Source: Streptococcus pyogenes
GTDB lineage: Bacteria; Bacillota; Bacilli; Lactobacillales; Streptococcaceae
Reading direction: 5' to 3'
Assembly (NCBI RefSeq): GCF_002055535.1
Contig: NZ_LN831034.1
Span: forward strand, 372,001-436,000
Length of the DNA: 64,000 nt
Shown here: one piece after another, positions 18,628 through 26,281 of the stretch
Layout of the letters: the number at the start of each line of letters is the position of its first letter
How positions within the stretch are numbered: position 1 is the first letter of the stretch
Program-made: the position numbers and the translations under genes
Notes under the pieces: model-generated
The model's database searches: none
What the model was told of the DNA's origin: nothing
The model's input: only the letters and a program-made list of their open reading frames with translations

Positions 18628-19104
18628 ATGCCACAAGACTACATTTCTTATATCCGCTCCAAAGTTGGGCATGATAAGATTATTCTTAACTTTGCTGGTG
18701 GGATTTTGACCAATGATGACGGCAAGGTGCTGATGCAGCTGCGTGGTGATAAGAAAACCTGGACTATTCCTGGTGGCACTATGGAACTGGGTGAGAGCTC
18801 TTTAGAGACTTGCAAACGTGAGTTCTTAGAGGAAACCGGAATTGAGGTTGAAGCTGTTCGCTTACTGAATGTTTACACTCATTTTGAGGAAGTTTATCCC
18901 AACGGTGATGCTGTTCAGACTATTGTCTTTATCTATGAACTAACGGCTGTTTCTGATATGGCTATTGATAACTTTCATAATGAGGAAACGCTCAAGTTAC
19001 AATTTTTCTCTCATGAGGAGATAGCAGAGTTAGAGAGTGTCTCAGCCAAACATCGCCTGATGTTAGAGGAATATTTTAGTGATAGCTTTGCTATGGGGCA
19101 TTAA
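18628..19104 (+). CDS. NUDIX hydrolase (MutT-like)
   Basis: A 158-aa NUDIX protein. The box is complete: G-x5-E-x7-R-E-x2-E-E-x-G-I across GTMELGESS...REFLEETGI (about 50-72). Substrates are probably nucleoside diphosphate derivatives and cannot be assigned. ATG 18628 is chosen because MPQDYISYIRSKVG is a normal NUDIX lead-in; an in-frame ATG at 18583 lies inside era. It is the last gene of the ybeY-dgkA-era group. Confidence 0.88.
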   Translation: MPQDYISYIRSKVGHDKIILNFAGGILTNDDGKVLMQLRGDKKTWTIPGGTMELGESSLETCKREFLEETGIEVEAVRLLNVYTHFEEVYPNGDAVQTIVFIYELTAVSDMAIDNFHNEETLKLQFFSHEEIAELESVSAKHRLMLEEYFSDSFAMGH

Positions 19105-19408
19105 GAACTCTCTAGGACAGTTGGAGTATTTTTGGAGATTGGCTTGTTAAAAAAATTTTTGAAAGACGATATTCGAGAGCTTATGCTCTCTTTTTTTGCT
19201 TCCAATTTTTCTGATTAAGTCTGAATAATTTTGTTAAATGTTAACAGGATTTTCTTTCCAATTGATACTAGCAGACATCAAACATTTGTTTTAGAGTTAT
19301 GACGAATTGCCACCTAGCCATGCATGACTTAGGCAAGTTGAACCTAACTGTGACAATAGACTTGGGAGGGGTGACAAGAATCATTTCCTAAAAGAATTGA
19401 TGAAGTGC
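19105..19408. other. Intergenic boundary between the core block and the bacteriocin island
   Basis: Only the terminator at 19175-19197 is recognisable. The rest is AT-rich with no ORF of note and marks the edge of the accessory region. Confidence 0.5.
19175..19197 (+). terminator. Terminator of the NUDIX gene
   Basis: GAGAGC (19175-19180), TTAT loop, GCTCTC (19185-19190), then seven T. Confidence 0.9.
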
Positions 19409-19663
19409 CTATCCATTATTCGAATTGTAAAGTTCGTCTAAGTAAAGTTGAATTTGGTCTCGAATGGACCTTAATGATTTATGACTTGTTGTGTCAATAA
19501 CACCAAAAACTCGATAATGATTTTTAAATATTTCCTCGTAATTAATATGATTTCCGATTAGAATAATATGAGCATGAGGATAACGCATACGTATTTCGTT
19601 TAGAAGGTCATATACTTGCTTAGATTTAAAAAAGTATGATTTATGATAAAATAAACCTGACAT
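19409..19663 (-). pseudogene. Remnant of a LytTR-type (BlpR/SilA-like) response regulator receiver domain
   Basis: An 84-aa open frame. The middle, LLNEIRMRYPHAHIILIGNHINYEEIFKNHYRVFGVID, reads like the second half of an AgrA/BlpR receiver domain (LLxEIR, hydrophobic strand, FGxID). The phosphoacceptor end and the LytTR DNA-binding domain are missing, so it cannot be functional. It lies beside bacteriocin genes whose promoter carries LytTR-type direct repeats. The assignment is by pattern and needs a profile search. Confidence 0.45.
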
Positions 19664-19765
19664 TTGTATTTATAATCTAAGTTTTTCCCACTAATAATTT
19701 GAGTTTTTAGAAAGTATCTCTTGAGGTAATAGTTAATATAGATAGATATCATATATCCTAAAAGA

Positions 19766-19907
19766 GAACGATGTCTTGTAAGTATTTTCGAAGACTATAA
19801 TATTAAGTTCGGAGCTCGTATTCATAAAGGATTCGGAGTATGTTTTGACACACTTGATAGCTTATTTGACTAATATTCAAAAACTCTACTCTTGTGTTTA
19901 CACAACA
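19766..19907 (+). mobile_element. 3' fragment of an IS256-family transposase with its terminal repeat (left copy)
   Basis: An open reading from 19766 to stop 19871-19873 gives the transposase C-terminus ERCLVSIFEDYNIKFGARIH and so on to DTLDSLFD, then TTGTGTTTACACAACA. The stretch is an almost exact inverted copy of 20660-20802. Together the two bracket the bacteriocin genes at 20061-20648. Confidence 0.8.
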
Positions 19908-19939
19908 TTATTGACAGTCTCTAATATGTTAAAAAGTTT

Positions 19940-19990
19940 ATTTGAGATGTTTATACAACCATTCACGACATAGAAAAAAATTTTTATAAT
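19940..19990 (+). promoter_or_regulatory. LytTR-type direct repeat and -10 for the bacteriocin operon
   Basis: ATTTGAGATG (19940-19949) and ATTCACGACA (19961-19970) start 21 bp apart, two helical turns, as in ComE/BlpR operators. TATAAT (19985-19990) follows at the position expected for an activator overlapping -35. This is inference from spacing and resemblance. Confidence 0.45.
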
Positions 19991-20060
19991 AATATGCTAT
20001 ATTTAGTTTGTCAAAGTTGCAACAAGATGAATATAACATTTTAGAAAGGTTTTTAAAGTT

Positions 20061-20306
20061 ATGATAAAATTTGCAGAAGAAATACAAAAAGAAGAGTTGT
20101 TCCATATTATTGGAGGTTATAGTGCTACAGATTGTAAAAATCATTTAATTGGTGGTATTACTTCAGGTGCTATTGCAGGTGGTGTTGGAGCAGGTATGGC
20201 TACTTTAGGTGTTGGAGGAGTTGCAGGTGCGTTTGCAGGTGCACATGTAGGTGCTATTGCGGGTGGATTAACTTGCGTTGGTGGTATGTTATTTAATGGA
20301 AAATAA
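20061..20306 (+). CDS. Double-glycine-leader bacteriocin peptide (BlpM-like)
   Basis: An 81-aa precursor. Residues 1-19 form a leader ending in GG (QKEELFHIIGG); the mature part (YSATDCKNHLIGG...) is Gly/Ala-rich with GxxxG repeats typical of class IIb two-peptide bacteriocins. Two cysteines could form a disulfide. AGAAAGG is upstream. It probably pairs with the next gene, 14 nt away. Export would need a peptidase-ABC transporter, not seen in this window. Confidence 0.85.
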   Translation: MIKFAEEIQKEELFHIIGGYSATDCKNHLIGGITSGAIAGGVGAGMATLGVGGVAGAFAGAHVGAIAGGLTCVGGMLFNGK

Positions 20307-20320
20307 TTTTGAGGTGAAAA

Positions 20321-20503
20321 ATGGATAATTTTTTAGAATTACAGTTTGAAGAATTAGTAAATATTTCTGGTGGAAAAGGAAATATTGGATCTGCTATCGG
20401 AGGGTGCTTAGGTGGGATGCTTATAGCTGCAGCAGGAGGTCCAATAACTGGAGGTGCGGCAGCATTTGTATGTGTAGCATCTGGAATTGCAGCTTATCAA
20501 TGA
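20321..20503 (+). CDS. Double-glycine-leader bacteriocin peptide (BlpN-like)
   Basis: A 60-aa precursor with leader MDNFLELQFEELVNISGG and a mature peptide KGNIGSAIGGCLGG... dense in GxxxG motifs. TTGAGGTG precedes ATG. Its position right behind the BlpM-like gene suggests the partner peptide of a two-component bacteriocin. The stop is next to the start of a small membrane ORF. Confidence 0.85.
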   Translation: MDNFLELQFEELVNISGGKGNIGSAIGGCLGGMLIAAAGGPITGGAAAFVCVASGIAAYQ

Positions 20504-20504
20504 T

Positions 20505-20648
20505 ATGATTATAGTTATAATACTCGGTTTAATTTGTCTAATACTTTCCCAAATTTTTTTGAAGGATAAAGAGGTAAGAGAAAATGCAAGTAAAGTAATT
20601 TTAATTGTGATATTTGTTTATGTCTTACTAAGTACTATTACAAATTAA
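20505..20648 (+). CDS. Small membrane protein, putative bacteriocin immunity
   Basis: A 47-aa ORF with two hydrophobic segments (MIIVIILGLICLILSQIFL and VILIVIFVYVLLSTI) around a charged centre KDKEVREN. It starts 2 nt after the BlpN-like stop. Size, topology and place match the tiny Blp immunity proteins. No adjacent SD is obvious; coupling to the preceding gene is likely. Confidence 0.6.
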   Translation: MIIVIILGLICLILSQIFLKDKEVRENASKVILIVIFVYVLLSTITN

Positions 20649-20659
20649 TAATATTAAAA

Positions 20660-21450
20660 TGTTGTGTAAACACAAGAGTAGAGTTTTTGAATATTAGTCA
20701 AATAAACTATCAAGTGTGTCAAAGCATGCTCCGAATCCTTTATGAATACGAGCTCCGAACTTAATATTATAGTCCTCGAAAATACTTACAAGACATCGTT
20801 CTAAGGCTTCTTCATTTGGAAAAACCACCCTCCTTCTTGCTTTGTCGCTTGATTTCTTTATTGAGTGATTCAATCAAGTTTGTAGAGTAAATACTAGACC
20901 AAATGTAATGTGGAAATTGATAGAAAGTTAGGAGATTTTCCGTTGTTTCAAGTGATGTCATAACCTTTTTGTAACGAGGCTTCCACTCAGAAACAAGTGG
21001 TCACCATACATGCGCTTAATAATGTCACTGATTTCGCGTGTCGTAACGCCAGTCTGATAGAGTTTGATCACTATCTCTTCCAAGTGGTCCTCTCGTCTAG
21101 CATAAGATGGTAATAAAACTGGTGAAAACTCGCCGTTTCGATCTCTTGGGATGATTAAATTGACTAAGCCATACTTTGTTTCAAACTGACGAGAATAAGT
21201 CCCATTACGGCTATTACCTGTGTTGTAACCTTCTTTTTCATAAGGTTCATAACCAAGAAAAGCTGATAGTTCAACTTGCAAGAGGTCATTCATAGCTATT
21301 TCTAAAGAGGAGCGAAAGAATTCATCAATATCTTGTTTTTGTGCTAGGAAGTTAAGTAATTCTGTGGTAAACTGAGTCATGGGAATAAATCTCTTTCTAG
21401 TAAGTGTCGCAACTCTACTATACAGGATTTATTCCTTTTTGTGTGTTTAC
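20660..21450 (-). mobile_element. IS256-family element with internally deleted transposase (right copy)
   Basis: The transposase starts at 21380 and its natural C-terminus ends at 20694, but only about 229 codons remain of the roughly 390 usual in this family. The N-terminal part (MTQFTTELLNFLAQKQDIDEFF... to MYGDHLF, down to about 21000) is joined directly to SEWKPRYKKVM in another frame. The C-terminal segment includes IWSSIYSTNLIESLNKEIK. TTGTGTAAACACA-like ends occur at both edges (near 20662 and 21440). It is dead as a transposase. Confidence 0.85.
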
Positions 21451-21697
21451 ACAAGATATTTTACACTACCATCAAAAATCTTAAAAGGTATTTATAAAAG
21501 CATGAATGGTATCATTTAAACTTCTTAATTAATTAACTATTGTCACAGCGTAAGTGTAGAGAGGATAAAAAGACATTTCATGATGAAAAATAGCCTTTTA
21601 AGATTTTGAAACCATGATACTGTTCTTTATGATATTCTGTACTAGCTCGAGGTTGCAACGAGACAAATTTAAGAATTATGAAAAGAAGTTATTCGAT

Positions 21698-21914
21698 ATG
21701 GAGATAAAGAAACTGGAAACATTTCACCAAATGACTATAGAAAAGCTTGCCAAGGTTGAGGGTGGTAAGAATAATTGGCAGGCAAATGTCAGTGGGGTTA
21801 TCGCTGCAGGTAGTGCTGGAGCTGCTATAGGTTTTCCAGTTTGCGGTGTAGCCTGGAGCTAAAACAGCTATTACTCTTTGGGCTGGTGTAACAGGAGCTA
21901 CAGGCGGATTCTAG
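21698..21914 (+). pseudogene. Frameshifted double-glycine bacteriocin peptide gene
   Basis: MEIKKLETFHQMTIEKLAKVEGG is a classic leader, followed by KNNWQANVSGVIAAGSAGAAIG. The frame stops at 21862. The natural continuation GAKTAITLWAGVTGATGGF runs to 21914 in a shifted frame, joined near 21845-21857. The result is a truncated 55-aa product. An in-frame upstream ATG at 21614 adds a non-leader sequence and is not used here. Confidence 0.7.
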
Positions 21915-21926
21915 AGGAAGGAAAGG

Positions 21927-22127
21927 ATGACAACAATGAAGGAATTAACAATTAATGACATGTCTAGTATAAGTGGAGGAAACGCTCCAGGAGATGCTGT
22001 AATTGGTGGTCTTGGAGGCTTAGCTTCTGGATTGAAATTTTGTAAACTGCCACATCCAGTATTGACAGGTGGATGTGTTGTAGGATTTACAGTTGGTGGA
22101 GCATATTTGGGATATACAGCAAATTAA
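21927..22127 (+). CDS. Double-glycine-leader bacteriocin-like peptide
   Basis: The precursor has leader MKELTINDMSSISGG and mature NAPGDAVIGGLGGLASG..., with GxxxG motifs and two Cys. The GGAAGGAAAGG tract serves either ATG 21927 (66 aa) or, at better spacing, ATG 21936 (63 aa). It is adjacent to a frameshifted family member and a tiny membrane ORF. It is probably one half of a class IIb bacteriocin or an orphan. Confidence 0.75.
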   Translation: MTTMKELTINDMSSISGGNAPGDAVIGGLGGLASGLKFCKLPHPVLTGGCVVGFTVGGAYLGYTAN

Positions 22128-22229
22128 ATGATCTATACGATTTTTATTATTATGCATGCGTCTATAATGTTTTTAATGATTGTTGATGCCATTCATAAAA
22201 AAATGTTGATAAATCTATACCATATTTAG
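22128..22229 (+). CDS. Short membrane peptide, possible truncated immunity protein
   Basis: A 33-codon ORF (MIYTIFIIMHASIMFLMIVD...) starts directly on the preceding stop. Beyond its stop, another frame reads MLSIVALVASLFVFIDKRK to a stop at 22335, as expected for the second helix and basic tail of an immunity protein. The pair probably represents one frameshifted gene. Confidence 0.4.
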   Translation: MIYTIFIIMHASIMFLMIVDAIHKKMLINLYHI

Positions 22230-22420
22230 TGTTTTTAATTTTCAATCAATTATCCCTTTCGGAAAAATCGGTAAACATGTTATCTATCGTAGCTTTGGTA
22301 GCGTCATTATTTGTTTTTATCGATAAAAGAAAATAGTGATTATGCCAATGAATTTAGATATCACTCTTAGCTTTTTAAAATACAAAAGAGTGAAATTAAA
22401 ATGAAAAAGACTTCAAAAAT

Positions 22421-22615
22421 ATGGAAGTGCTAAAAAATGGTCTGGCTATCATAAATGGAGGCGGAAAAGACGGAGCAAATATCTTTTTGACAGGGATGGC
22501 AGGTGCTGCGCAGGGAGTGACAGTTTGTGCTCAGACAGGCGTATTTATCCCTTGGCAAGGTTATATTTTGTGTGGAGCAGCTGGTGCTGCTACAAATATT
22601 ATCTGGCCTCACTAA
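22421..22615 (+). CDS. Bacteriocin-like peptide with short GG leader
   Basis: A 64-aa ORF: MEVLKNGLAIINGG then GKDGANIFLTGMAGAAQG..., Gly/Ala-rich with two Cys. The leader is short. An ATG at 22401 in another frame (MKKTSK) would supply the missing beginning if one base had been lost near 22420, so the gene may be frameshifted. No strong SD is present. Confidence 0.55.
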   Translation: MEVLKNGLAIINGGGKDGANIFLTGMAGAAQGVTVCAQTGVFIPWQGYILCGAAGAATNIIWPH

Positions 22616-22664
22616 ATATATAAATGACTATCTATCACTGATGTATAAGTAGTAGAGGAGTGGT

Positions 22665-22769
22665 ATGAAAACTTTAGATATTGTTGTTTGCTATACAATA
22701 GGAATGATTTTATCATTAGGTCGTCTTATTTCTCCTAATCACTCTATATTTAATAAACTTAAAAAGTGA
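22665..22769 (+). CDS. 34-aa membrane peptide, putative immunity
   Basis: MKTLDIVVCYTIGMILSLG with a C-terminal KLKK, preceded by GAGGAG at good spacing. One membrane segment with a basic tail, directly after a bacteriocin-like gene, fits the tiny immunity-protein pattern. It may also be the remnant of a longer one. Confidence 0.5.
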   Translation: MKTLDIVVCYTIGMILSLGRLISPNHSIFNKLKK

Positions 22770-22914
22770 AATGAATAATATTTAAAGTTTGTTTTTAAAT
22801 AATGGGACTAGTTTAGTGTAACCGATTCAATTAAAGAATAGTTCGTGACAAGAAGATACCTTTGAAGTTTCAGAAATAATCTGTTTTCCATCCTGCTATA
22901 CTCATCTTTGCCAA

Positions 22915-22961
22915 AGCTCGTCATTTTATATGATTTATATAGAATTACGAGTTTTTTGTTA
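22915..22961 (+). terminator. Possible terminator closing the bacteriocin island
   Basis: CTCGT near 22917 can pair with ACGAG near 22949, followed by a run of T. The rest of 22770-23019 holds no gene I can support. Confidence 0.4.
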
Positions 22962-23019
22962 GACTAATATGAGAAAATATAGTATGTCGAATTCCTAAAT
23001 AAAAAATAATGAAAGGAAC

Positions 23020-24594
23020 ATGATGATGTTAAGAGATGTTAAAGTTAAAACGAGCAGTTTATTAGTTGGTTGTGCGGCTACTTTACTAGTCAGTTTGAGT
23101 AGTACAGTTGCGGCAGATTCAGTCCATTCGTCTGATAGACGTTTTGGAGTTGGCTTTTGGAGTTGGCTATAAGGAAGAAACAACCTCTCAGTTTTCTTCG
23201 GATCAGCCCTCCCAAGTGGTTTTGTATCGAGGTGAGGCTAACACGGTTAGGTTTGCCTATACCAATCAGATGTCTCTGATGAAAGATATTCGCATTGCTT
23301 TGGATGGTTCTGATAAGTCTTTGACCGCTCAGATTGTTCCTGGTATGGGTCATGTTTATGAGGGCTTTCAAACTTCTGCTAGAGGGATTTTTACGATGTC
23401 AGGAGTTCCTGAAAGCACTGTTCCCGTTGCTAACCCTAATGTACAAACCAAATATATAAGGTATTTCAAAGTCATTGATGATATGCATAACACAATGTAT
23501 AAAGGAACTGTTTTTCTTGTTCAACCGCAAGCTTGGAAATACACCATGAAATCTGTTGATCAGTTACCAGTAGATGACTTGAACCATATTGGCGTTGCTG
23601 GTATTGAACGAATGACAACTCTCATTAAAAATGCGGGTGCCCTTTTAACCACAGGAGGTAGTGGGGCTTTCCCAGACAATATTAAAGTATCTATTAATCC
23701 AAAGGGGAGGCAGGCCACGATTACTTATGGGGACGGCTCTACGGATATTATTCCTCCAGCAGTTTTATGGAAAAAAGGCTCCGTAAAAGAGCCTACTGAA
23801 GCCGATCAATCTGTCGGAACACCGACTCCTGGTATTCCTGGTAAATTCAAACGAGACCAGAGCCTTAACGAGCATGAAGCTATGGTAAATGTCGAACCAC
23901 TGTCTCATGTAGTAAAAGACAATATAAAGGTCATAGATGAAAAATCAACAGGGCGGTTTGAGCCTTTTAGACCTAATGAAGATGAGAAGGAGAAGCCTGC
24001 CAGCGATGTTAAGGTAAGACCAGCAGAAGTTGGTAGCTGGCTAGAACCAGCGACAGCTCTTCCTAGTGTTGAAATGAGCGCTGAGGACAGGTTAAAAAGT
24101 TAGTTAATAATTTGCCGGTTGCTTTAGACAGGCAAACAGGAAAGGGCTTGGAGGTTTCTTCTGAAGTAGCTGTGAGCGCCTCACAGCCGGAAGAATTGCA
24201 TCGATTGCCTAACCGTTTGATACCTGAGGAAGACAATAATAAACTATCACGAGTAGCCAAGGAAGTCGTTACTGAGCCAAGGCTAAATAACCCCTTTTTG
24301 TTACCCAAGAAGGTTCTTTCGTTAGAAGATGATGCTGCTATCCTTAATCATTTGGAGGAAGACCGTGATGTCAATAAGTTGTTCCTCGAGCCAGTTGCGG
24401 CTGAAGCCAAGAGAGAAATTAATTTTCATCCAAGTGACCAGCAGGTGACTGCTAAAGTTAAGGAGTCATCTGATTTTCATCAGAAACAGCACCAAACAGG
24501 GATTACTTATGGAGATGATACTCTGGCAGATCTGACGCATCATTTGCTTCATTCAGATGGTGTTATTCCTAGTCTAAATGATAAGAGTGCTTAA
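23020..24594 (+). pseudogene. Secreted protein gene with two frameshifts
   Basis: A good SD (GAAAGGA) and signal peptide (LLVGCAATLLVSLSSTVAA-D) begin a large exported protein that I do not recognise. The first frame stops at 23172 because of a 13-bp tandem duplication (23142-23154 and 23155-23167). Removing one copy restores DRRFGVGYKEETTS and continues to 24103. There a second frameshift beside an A5 run (24093-24097) moves the reading to another frame, which ends at 24594. The joined protein would be about 520 aa, with a globular N-terminal half, a Pro-rich middle (about 230-330) and an acidic tail. No LPXTG is seen. Confidence 0.75.
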
Positions 24595-24650
24595 GAATTA
24601 TGTGCTAGTAAGTCTCGCTAAGAAGAGGAGTGTTACAAGATAAATAAAGA

Positions 24651-24679
24651 AGAGGTCAGGGAACTACCGGCCTCTTTTT
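24651..24679 (+). terminator. Terminator of the frameshifted secreted-protein gene
   Basis: AGAGGTC (24651-24657) pairs with GGCCTCT (24669-24675), with one G-U, followed by T residues. Confidence 0.65.
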
Positions 24680-24894
24680 GTCCGAAATAGCGAGAATGAC
24701 TCTAGCTTACCTGTATGTAGGTCCGTGCTACACATCTTGTTAATGATAGGGAGCTGGGATCAGAAAATAATTGGTATATCGTTTTCTCCTAACTTTTTAA
24801 GAAAGTGCGGGCAAAGTGGGCTGTTAGGGTGATGGGGTTGCTCTTTCATGATCAGTTTTTTAGCTTGAAGAAAGCGTGGTGATGAGATTAGCTT

Positions 24895-24923
24895 AAAAAA
24901 GAACACTACCGAAATGGTAGTGT
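24895..24923 (-). terminator. Terminator of the stcA-like gene
   Basis: Read on the minus strand: ACACTACC, a short loop, GGTAGTGT, then a T-run (AAAAAA at 24895-24900 on plus). Confidence 0.85.
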
Positions 24924-24941
24924 CCACTGATTTTAGGAGAG

Positions 24942-25211
24942 CTAAGATTGGTCATCTAACAGGAGTCTAACTGTCATGCTAATAACAGATTTGATAGCGC
25001 TGTCCCCACTTGGAAGAAAAAGAGCCTTATTTTTGTTTTTTTTGTGTTTAAGGGCTTCTTTTTTGTGAGGGTTTTGTTTTGAGTGGCCTATGGTCATCGC
25101 AGTCCTTTTCCTTTCAATAGTGTGTTTAAGAATTGGTGGTTTAGGGCTGACGGCAAGAATAAAACACAGTATGCTAATAGCTAAGATAAGATAAAACTGT
25201 TTTTTGGTCAT
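24942..25211 (-). CDS. stcA: Small, strongly basic exported protein, probable StcA
   Basis: An 89-aa protein with an N-terminal hydrophobic segment (FYLILAISILCFILAVS, residues 6-22) and a Lys/Arg/His-rich body (HTIERKRTAM, HKKEALKHKKNKNK). AGAAAGG precedes ATG. It lies downstream of shp2 in the same orientation. In published Rgg2/Rgg3 work a small positively charged protein encoded next to shp2, StcA, raises lysozyme resistance by changing surface charge; position and charge fit. A ruined gene of about 820 bp separates it from shp2, so co-transcription is inference. Confidence 0.6.
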   Translation of the reverse strand: MTKKQFYLILAISILCFILAVSPKPPILKHTIERKRTAMTIGHSKQNPHKKEALKHKKNKNKALFLPSGDSAIKSVISMTVRLLLDDQS

Positions 25212-25252
25212 TGTTTAGGCCTTTCTATTTGAAAAATGTAGTTGTTGTTAGT

Positions 25253-26070
25253 TTAGCCTTTTTGGTAGCTGGTATTTAAAATAGCATTAGCCAAGTGGTT
25301 GTACTGGCTATCTAAACGGTACTCAGTATTCCTCACGTCTTTTCCAGCAAGGAAATACCTTGTGGTGTATGCTGAATCATTCCAGGTAGCATCAACGTAG
25401 GAATTAACACCATGAATGGTAACGATGTTTCAAGCATGGTGCTCATTCAATCCTTTTTTATCACATACCAAGCTGATAAGCCTGCAGCTTCTGCCATATC
25501 TTTAAACATGACGGCATAAGCTTGACAAACACCACACTTGTCACGATAAAGAGCTTTAGGAGTATGATTGTTGATGCTGCTTACGGTTTTGCAATTGGTG
25601 CTAAGTTATTTTGTGGCGTAAGTGTATTCGTTGATTAAATGGTTATAAATAACCTTAGCCTTGTCGTAGTCACTGGTGATCGGTTTATCTGTAATATTTT
25701 TTTGACAAAGGTTTTATATTCCTTATGAAGGGCTACCAAATTGTCTTTAAGAGTATAGGTAACTGTAATATCACTGTTAACCATGATACGTTGGCTTTGT
25801 CTACCAAGTGTATAAGTACTGGTACGACTTTGGGAAGTAAATGAAGTAAGGGTTCCATAATAATCACCTCATTCGTCGAGAGTGGCACCAGGTCGTTGCT
25901 GGTTAATGGAGCTGATAGTTTGATAGTAAGTGTTTTGTCCAGACACATCATAACGGTATGCTCCTGCTGTTTCATCAGCCTTGACCTTGCTGTCAATGGC
26001 AGCAAACGCACTTAAGAGTAAAGCTGCCGCTAGGTCGCTAACACTCTTTTTAATATTTATTAGTTTTCCT
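25253..26070 (-). pseudogene. Decayed secreted transglutaminase-like protein gene
   Basis: Reading across several frames from about 26070 gives a signal-like start (LAAALLLSAFAAIDSKVKAD), then TAGAYRYDVSGQNTYYQTIS, a stop, GDYYGTLTSFTSQSRTSTYT and LKDNLVALHKEYKTFV. The catalytic-Cys motif CGVCQAYAVMFKDMAEAAGL (around 25475-25540) follows, then NIVTIHGVNSYVDATWND with the family His/Asp. There are several frameshifts and stops, no intact start codon (ATA where ATG is expected), and AHAW appears as HHA-stop. It lies between shp2 and the StcA-like gene. Confidence 0.75.
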
Positions 26071-26124
26071 GTTACAAACTAAATATAAGGGTTTCCCAAA
26101 AGTGGATTGTTTTTAAGCGAAAGG

Positions 26125-26193
26125 TTATCCACCAACGATAATCAGGATATCCATGATCAATGTAAAAAGCAAAGCTTTATTAACTTTTTTCAT
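26125..26193 (-). CDS. shp2: SHP2 short hydrophobic pheromone precursor
   Basis: A 22-aa peptide, MKKVNKALLFTLIMDILIIVGG, preceded by AAAGGAGA. The C-terminal eight residues DILIIVGG are the mature pheromone, processed by Eep, re-imported by Opp and bound by Rgg2 and Rgg3 in group A streptococcus. It is divergent from rgg2, with the shared Rgg operator upstream. Its transcript should read towards the StcA-like gene. Confidence 0.95.
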   Translation of the reverse strand: MKKVNKALLFTLIMDILIIVGG

Positions 26194-26229
26194 GACTGTC
26201 TCCTTTCTGATTTTCTATTTTGTACTTGT

Positions 26230-26281
26230 ATTATATAATGGATTTAGCAGATTTTAATTTTTTGTTGTGAAAGTGGGAAAA
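26230..26281. promoter_or_regulatory. shp2 promoter and Rgg box
   Basis: On the minus strand TATAAT covers 26235-26230. The Rgg operator GAAAGTGGGAAA (plus 26269-26280) is centred about 42 bp upstream of it. It abuts the rgg2 start codon. The same 12-mer occurs at shp3. Confidence 0.85.

Larger units (their letters stand above)
24595..24941. other. Intergenic region with two converging terminators
   Basis: Terminators lie at 24651-24679 (plus) and 24895-24923 (minus). Nothing else is recognisable in the 347 bp. Confidence 0.5.

Noticed and set aside
26267..26281. GTG start for Rgg2, and the matching TTG 63015 for Rgg3
   Set aside because: Both codons fall in the shared Rgg operator; the paralogues align perfectly from the downstream ATGs.
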